Shown piece after piece: positions 14,797 to 17,812 of a stretch of DNA of 17,812 nt (positions are counted from its first letter, which is position 1; each line of letters starts with the position of its first letter). The position numbers and the translations under genes were made by a program. The DNA lies in the NCBI GenBank assembly GCA_014729665.1, contig WJJO01000227.1, positions 1 to 17,812 of the forward strand, read 5' to 3'. The stretch is from Caldifarciminota bacterium. GTDB lineage: Bacteria; Hydrothermota; Tepidihabitantia; B3-TA06. The notes beneath the pieces were generated by a model, which saw nothing but the letters and a program-made list of their open reading frames with translations, was not told the DNA's origin and ran no database searches.

Positions 14797-14824
14797 AGTA
14801 TACCGAAAAAAGGGGATAGAGCAA
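14797..14824 (-). promoter_or_regulatory. Leaderless promoter embedded in a terminator
   Basis: Minus strand: TATACT (14802-14797) ends 7 nt before ATG 14790, which would then be base +1. The -35 region is weak (TTGCTC, 14824-14819, 16-nt spacer) and lies in the loop and stem of the exb operon terminator. Confidence 0.45.
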
Positions 14825-14841
14825 CTCTACTCCCCTTTTTT
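14806..14841. terminator. Bidirectional intrinsic terminator after tonB
   Basis: AAAAAAGGGGA-TAGAG (14806-14821) pairs with CTCTA-c-TCCCCTTTTTT (14825-14841) around a CAA loop, a 16-bp stem with one bulged base. Either strand yields a GC core followed by T6. It closes the exbB-exbD-exbD-tonB operon, 67 bp after tonB. Confidence 0.85.
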
Positions 14842-14908
14842 CTGCAAACTTATAATCGCTACACCTGCCTTTTCCCGACATATCCTGCATAGACTCCCAA
14901 GCCGGTCC

Positions 14909-15526
14909 TTACAGCTTGAAGGTAAAGGGTATGTTAACCCAGACCTTTACCGGCTGACCCCGCTGTTCCCCCGGTGAAAAAACCCAGTTCCTCGCCGCCT
15001 TAAGCGCGGCATTGTCAAGTGAAGGATATCCAGAAGACTGGGCTAACTTGACGTCGAGAACCCTTCCGTTGGGTCCGACCAGCGCATTCACGAATACGGT
15101 ACCCGACGCTTTACTTTCCCTGGCATCACGCGGATACTCGGGTTCGAACTGTTTTATGGGCTCGGGTTTTTTCTCGACCTTAAAGAAATCAACCACCGGG
15201 ATATCAACCTTCTCCTCGACGGGAGCATAGACCTCGGCGAACTCGGTTTTTGCAATCGTGGTTGCCTCGATCTCTTCCTCGGACTCGGCTTCCTCGGGCA
15301 TCGCCGCTTCCTCCTCCTTGGGAGGAGGCGGGGTGAGGTCCTCAGCCTTCATCTCTATATTATCGAGTTCGGTCGTTTGTGCTACCGTTGCTTTGTAAGG
15401 CTTTACTGCATACCCCTTAGGCATAAGCGCAAACAACCCGATGTTGATTAGTATCGCTCCTATGAATCCCAGGCGCAGGTAGATAGGGTAGGAGCGTTTG
15501 AGATCTGCTACGGGCTTTTTATCCAT
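14909..15526 (-). CDS. tonB: TonB energy-transducing protein
   Basis: Spans the periplasm and passes proton-motive energy from ExbB/ExbD to outer-membrane receptors. It has 205 residues. One N-terminal transmembrane helix (about 17-36) is followed by an acidic Pro/Glu-rich spacer (TPPPPKEEE at 65-73, then Glu-rich to about 90) and the C-terminal TonB domain (127-205: PEYPRDARESKASGTV, SSGYPSLDNAALKAARNWVF, ending VNIPFTFKL). The spacer is short compared with that of E. coli TonB and acidic rather than Lys-Pro-rich. ATG 15526 follows an AAGGAG that overlaps the exbD stop codon. It is the last gene of the operon, 9 nt after the second exbD. Confidence 0.93.
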   Translation of the reverse strand: MDKKPVADLKRSYPIYLRLGFIGAILINIGLFALMPKGYAVKPYKATVAQTTELDNIEMKAEDLTPPPPKEEEAAMPEEAESEEEIEATTIAKTEFAEVYAPVEEKVDIPVVDFFKVEKKPEPIKQFEPEYPRDARESKASGTVFVNALVGPNGRVLDVKLAQSSGYPSLDNAALKAARNWVFSPGEQRGQPVKVWVNIPFTFKL

Positions 15527-15535
15527 GATAACTCC

Positions 15536-16006
15536 TTACTGTTCTTCTCGTTCAAACTGCGTTGCAAAAGTTATCCTTCGGGCATCAACATTCCGCAACG
15601 CCTCGATAAGATCACTAATCAGTCCGTAGCTAGCATTAGCATCGATACGAAGAAGTACTACCGATAATGCGGTATTAGTTGCATATCTATCCCATACCAC
15701 CTCTCCGAAACGGCTTAATTTCTCAGCCTTCGGCATCTGTCCATTCGGATCGACGTAATTATCGTCAACCAGGAGCCGTCCTTGCCTATCGACCCACGTA
15801 CTTATAGTGTATTGACGTAACCTGATGCGCTGGGTGGATTCGGCCTCGGGGACGGTTAAATCCAGGGATTTGGCGGACATGAACACGGTAGTAACCATAA
15901 AGAACAGCAGCAGCAGGAAGGCGATATCCGACATGGAGGCCGTCGGGATATTGGCCTGCGGGCTGGATCGCCGTGTGAGTTTCAGCTTCTGTTTTGACTG
16001 CCTCAT
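15536..16006 (-). CDS. exbD: ExbD/TolR family protein (second copy)
   Basis: Component of the proton-driven Exb/Tol stator complex. It has 156 residues. A basic N-terminus (MRQSKQKLKLTRR) is followed by the family motif IPTASMSDIAFLLLLFFMVTT, with the proton-carrying Asp27 at the start of the single transmembrane helix. The periplasmic domain (about 45-156) is unlike that of its upstream partner and contains an insertion (DDNYVDPNGQMPKAEKLSRF). ATG 16006 overlaps the upstream exbD stop by 4 nt (ATGA), so the two are translationally coupled. Two ExbD-type subunits in one operon suggest a mixed dimer or alternative partners for the single ExbB. Confidence 0.92.
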   Translation of the reverse strand: MRQSKQKLKLTRRSSPQANIPTASMSDIAFLLLLFFMVTTVFMSAKSLDLTVPEAESTQRIRLRQYTISTWVDRQGRLLVDDNYVDPNGQMPKAEKLSRFGEVVWDRYATNTALSVVLLRIDANASYGLISDLIEALRNVDARRITFATQFEREEQ

Positions 16007-16452
16007 TCCTCGCCTCCGCCTTCCTCGGCAAGTGGTACAAGGCTGATCCGTTGAGCATTTGCCGCCTTTACCTCATCCAAAACGTCGATCATCCTAGAAT
16101 AGGGCGCAAAACGTGAAACCTTGATGGCCACCGAAAGTTCTTCGTTGTTATCAAGCGCGGTCTTGACCGCTTCTCTGACCTGATCACCCTGTTTGTCGAT
16201 ATCGAAGTCCTTCATTCGGCCGTCTTCAGTTTCGACACGAACCAAACCCGTAGGCGAAACGATAATCTTCATGATGTTTTCGCTGGCTATCTTCACCTGC
16301 TTGGATTTCTCCGGAAGGAGCATCTTAAGACCCCTCTCGGAGGCGAAGATCGTGGTGGTCATAAAAAATACAATTAGCAGAAATGCAATATCCGCCATCG
16401 AAGCGGTAGGGATCTCCGCAGAAGTCTTCTTTTTTTTGCGCAGAGAAACCAT
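16003..16452 (-). CDS. exbD: ExbD/TolR family protein (first copy)
   Basis: It has 149 residues. Basic start MVSLRKKKK, then IPTASMADIAFLLIVFFMTTT with Asp21 at the head of the transmembrane helix, and a periplasmic ExbD domain (about 45-140) ending in a Gly/Glu tail. It lies 6 nt after exbB (TAG-GTTATA-ATG) with no strong ribosome site, so it probably depends on coupling to exbB. The N-terminal motif is nearly the same as in the second exbD, but the periplasmic parts differ, pointing to an old duplication. Confidence 0.94.
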   Translation of the reverse strand: MVSLRKKKKTSAEIPTASMADIAFLLIVFFMTTTIFASERGLKMLLPEKSKQVKIASENIMKIIVSPTGLVRVETEDGRMKDFDIDKQGDQVREAVKTALDNNEELSVAIKVSRFAPYSRMIDVLDEVKAANAQRISLVPLAEEGGGEE

Positions 16453-16458
16453 TATAAC

Positions 16459-17079
16459 CTACCTAGTCAGAAGTCCTTTCTCGAACAGATAATCGACAAG
16501 AGAGGTAGCGGCCTGTTCCATGTCGCGGGAGTAGCGATCGATTATCTGGGTAAATAAGGTATGGAACAGTACCATCGGTGCGGCAATGATAAGACCGGTT
16601 GCCGTGGTTATCAAGGCCTTGGAGATGCCGTCGGCCACCAGTGCCGGATCGACCTCACCTGCTTCCTTGATAGCGGCAAACGCTTCGATCATACCGGCTA
16701 CCGTGCCGAGAAATCCTACGATTGGCCCCAGTGTAGACGCCATGGCAATCCACAGCATCCCGCGGTCGAGAAACGCGAGTTCAACCGCACCGGCTGCCGC
16801 GATACTCTCCTCTACCACGGCTCGACCCAGCTTAACCTTGGCTAAACCGGCACCAAGTATCTTGGCTACCGGCTGAGGGGTTGAATCACAGAGCTCACGC
16901 CCTGCATCGATTCCGTTGGATTCAATCTCAGCGGTGAGTGTGTCCATGAACTTCATCGGATTCAAACGGGCCTTGATGATGAGGGTTATGAATCGTTCTA
17001 TAACGAAGGCCAGGCCAAGAATAAGTATGGCCAAAAGCCCCCACATCATCTCCCCGCCGTCTTTGAAGAGTTGAATCAT
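16459..17079 (-). CDS. exbB: MotA/TolQ/ExbB proton channel protein
   Basis: Proton-channel subunit that pairs with ExbD to drive TonB. It has 206 residues. Transmembrane helices lie at about 10-33, 107-135 and 152-180. GFLGTVAGMIEAF (122-134) and ALITTATGLIIAAP (155-168) are the family signatures lining the channel. The cytoplasmic loop (35-105) is of usual size. A TTG codon at 17082 sits one base after GGAGG (too close), whereas ATG 17079 is 4 nt away and is taken as the start. It is the first gene of an exbB-exbD-exbD-tonB operon with its own consensus promoter. Confidence 0.95.
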   Translation of the reverse strand: MIQLFKDGGEMMWGLLAILILGLAFVIERFITLIIKARLNPMKFMDTLTAEIESNGIDAGRELCDSTPQPVAKILGAGLAKVKLGRAVVEESIAAAGAVELAFLDRGMLWIAMASTLGPIVGFLGTVAGMIEAFAAIKEAGEVDPALVADGISKALITTATGLIIAAPMVLFHTLFTQIIDRYSRDMEQAATSLVDYLFEKGLLTR

Positions 17080-17083
17080 CAAT

Positions 17084-17139
17084 CCTCCTTTGCGTGCTCT
17101 TCTTCGCCGTGAGTATAATCAGTCGCCAAGGATTGTCAA
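17084..17139 (-). promoter_or_regulatory. exb/ton operon promoter and ribosome site
   Basis: Minus strand: TTGACA (17139-17134), 16-nt spacer, TATACT (17117-17112), predicted start near 17105. GGAGG (17088-17084) follows in a leader of about 26 nt. Confidence 0.8.
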
Positions 17140-17145
17140 GCTGGG

Positions 17146-17214
17146 CAACCCCCACGTATAACAAGGGGTTATGCAACATTCAGCCTTGACCGCTTTCTTT
17201 GTAATACATATTAC
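17146..17214. promoter_or_regulatory. Inverted repeats upstream of the exb promoter
   Basis: GTAATA-CA-TATTAC (17201-17214) is a perfect 14-bp operator-like palindrome. Closer to the promoter, AACCCC (17146-17151) and GGGGTT (17165-17170) form 6-bp arms with a GC extension. No T-run follows either. They could be operator sites for the exb operon or the 3' structure of rimI. They do not match the classical Fur box. Confidence 0.25.
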
Positions 17215-17250
17215 TTAGAACCTTTATTCCATAGGGTATCTCGATAAGTG

Positions 17251-17697
17251 CTAATCCCGCTTGCCGACTGCGGCTGCCATAAGGTAGGCGTCGGAACCGT
17301 CTTCGTAGTATCCGGGGATTGTATCCACTATACCGAATCCATGTTTCTGATAGAGTCTTATCGCCGCAAGGTTGTTTTTACGTACCTCTAGATAAGCCCA
17401 TAGGGCACCCTTGTCTCGAGCCTTGTCTGTAAGAAACCTAAGAAGTCTCGTGCCAACCCCCTGTCTGCGCATCGACGGTTCCACGGCGGTATTGATAATA
17501 TGAAGCTCGGTTCCGGTTAATCGTGAAAATACGTAACCTGCGAGGATACCGTCCCTTTCACATACGAAGTTCAGGGAACCGGAAAACCTCATCGCTGCGG
17601 CAAGCATAACCTTAGCCCATGGGGTACTGAAAGAGGCACACTCGATTCGGCAAATTCCATCAAGGTCGCCGGGTTCCATCTCTCTTATTTCAAACAT
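17251..17697 (-). CDS. rimI: Ribosomal protein alanine N-acetyltransferase RimI
   Basis: GNAT acetyltransferase that acetylates the N-terminus of ribosomal protein S18 (family knowledge). It has 148 residues. The acetyl-CoA loop is R77-R-Q-G-V-G82 (RRQGVGTRLL). LEVRKNNLAAIRLYQKHGF (103-121) carries the catalytic-region Glu104 and Tyr116. The end GYYEDGSDAYLM (129-140) is the RimI signature. The ATG lies 5 nt after the stop of tsaB, the classic tsaB-rimI order, and has no strong ribosome site. The pair is probably one transcription unit. Confidence 0.94.
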   Translation of the reverse strand: MFEIREMEPGDLDGICRIECASFSTPWAKVMLAAAMRFSGSLNFVCERDGILAGYVFSRLTGTELHIINTAVEPSMRRQGVGTRLLRFLTDKARDKGALWAYLEVRKNNLAAIRLYQKHGFGIVDTIPGYYEDGSDAYLMAAAVGKRD

Positions 17698-17702
17698 TCG
17701 GC

Positions 17703-17812
17703 TTATCTTCTGGGAAGCTTCGCGTCGGGTTTCCTCACATAGAAGGGATTAATGGTTCCAGGATCTTGTGCCTTTGACCTCCGCTCATAAGTCAATCCGG
17801 CGAGTACTACCG
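17703..17812 (-). CDS. tsaB: TsaB C-terminal end (partial)
   Basis: The last 35 codons of a gene entering from the right, ending in TAA at 17705-17703. The visible end reads GTINPFYVRKPDAKLPRR, the 'P-x-Y-x-R-x-x-x-A' tail of TsaB, the Kae1-like partner of TsaD in making threonylcarbamoyladenosine at tRNA position 37. The position immediately before rimI is the usual one for tsaB and supports the call. The 5' part, including the ASKHA fold, lies outside the window. Confidence 0.8.
   Translation of the reverse strand, partial: VVLAGLTYERRSKAQDPGTINPFYVRKPDAKLPRR

Noticed and set aside
17080..17082. TTG start for exbB
   Set aside because: It is one base after GGAGG, too close. The ATG three bases later is better spaced.
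17186..17214. Rightward promoter TTGACC-17-TATTAC antisense to rimI
   Set aside because: The -10 is weak, and it overlaps a palindrome that explains the same bases. No gene lies downstream on that strand.
17084..17250. Fur box controlling the exb/ton operon
   Set aside because: No GATAATGATAATCATTATC-like repeats were found, only an unrelated GTAATACATATTAC palindrome.
1..17812. CRISPR array, tRNA, rRNA, insertion sequence or prophage
   Set aside because: No regularly spaced repeats, cloverleaf-like sequences, transposase or phage genes were seen on either strand.

Overview
This window reads as a piece of chromosome from an uncultured bacterium, probably of the FCB-like or WOR-3 (Stahlbacteria)-like lineages. 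That placement is an inference. It rests on a secreted protein with a FlgD-like, type IX-style C-terminal sorting domain, on lipoproteins carrying fibronectin-type modules and a 'YFPxGxGYVWxY' patch, on a class II (B12-dependent) ribonucleotide reductase as the only reductase seen, and on a TIGR03960-type radical SAM protein fused to DUF2344 next to RNase G. No rRNA, tRNA, CRISPR array, integrase or insertion sequence was seen.

Layout. (1) 1-318 is regulatory: three near-perfect sigma70-type promoters, a possible leftward gene leaving the window and a possible 26-codon ORF. (2) 319-2016 (+) is a secreted toroid/CARDB/sorting-domain protein. It converges on nrdJ (2106-4256, -), with two opposed intrinsic terminators between them. 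(3) 4257-4573 holds the nrdJ promoter, an AT-rich stretch and three DnaA-box-like 9-mers. (4) 4574-7150 (-) holds a lipoprotein, a small release-factor-like protein with a GGWSQ loop and a highly structured upstream region, and a TYW1-like radical SAM protein. (5) 7227-12708 (-) is an operon: TIGR03960/DUF2344 radical SAM fusion, rng, and a GT-C-like membrane protein. (6) 12709-12982 has a strong promoter, a weak terminator and two degenerate repeat tracts. (7) 12983-14790 (-) carries mutM (fpg) and an uncharacterised secreted protein or lipoprotein. (8) 14806-17139 is a compact exbB-exbD-exbD-tonB operon with its own promoter and a bidirectional terminator. (9) 17251-17812 (-) is rimI preceded by the 3' end of tsaB.

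Sixteen protein genes are well supported, and all but the first lie on the minus strand. The Exb/Ton operon supplies energised outer-membrane transport, which fits a Gram-negative envelope along with the lipoproteins and sorting-domain protein. nrdJ, mutM, rng, rimI and tsaB are housekeeping genes.

The most interesting signals are these. First, there seem to be two classes of gene start: genes with a GGAGG site whose promoters leave a 14-26 nt leader, and genes with no such site whose promoters place the transcript start at or within about 5 nt of the ATG (leaderless mRNAs). Second, a 124-residue protein has a GGWSQSRF release-factor-type catalytic loop, with three overlapping, mutually exclusive hairpins upstream. 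Third, a DnaA-box cluster lies behind nrdJ.
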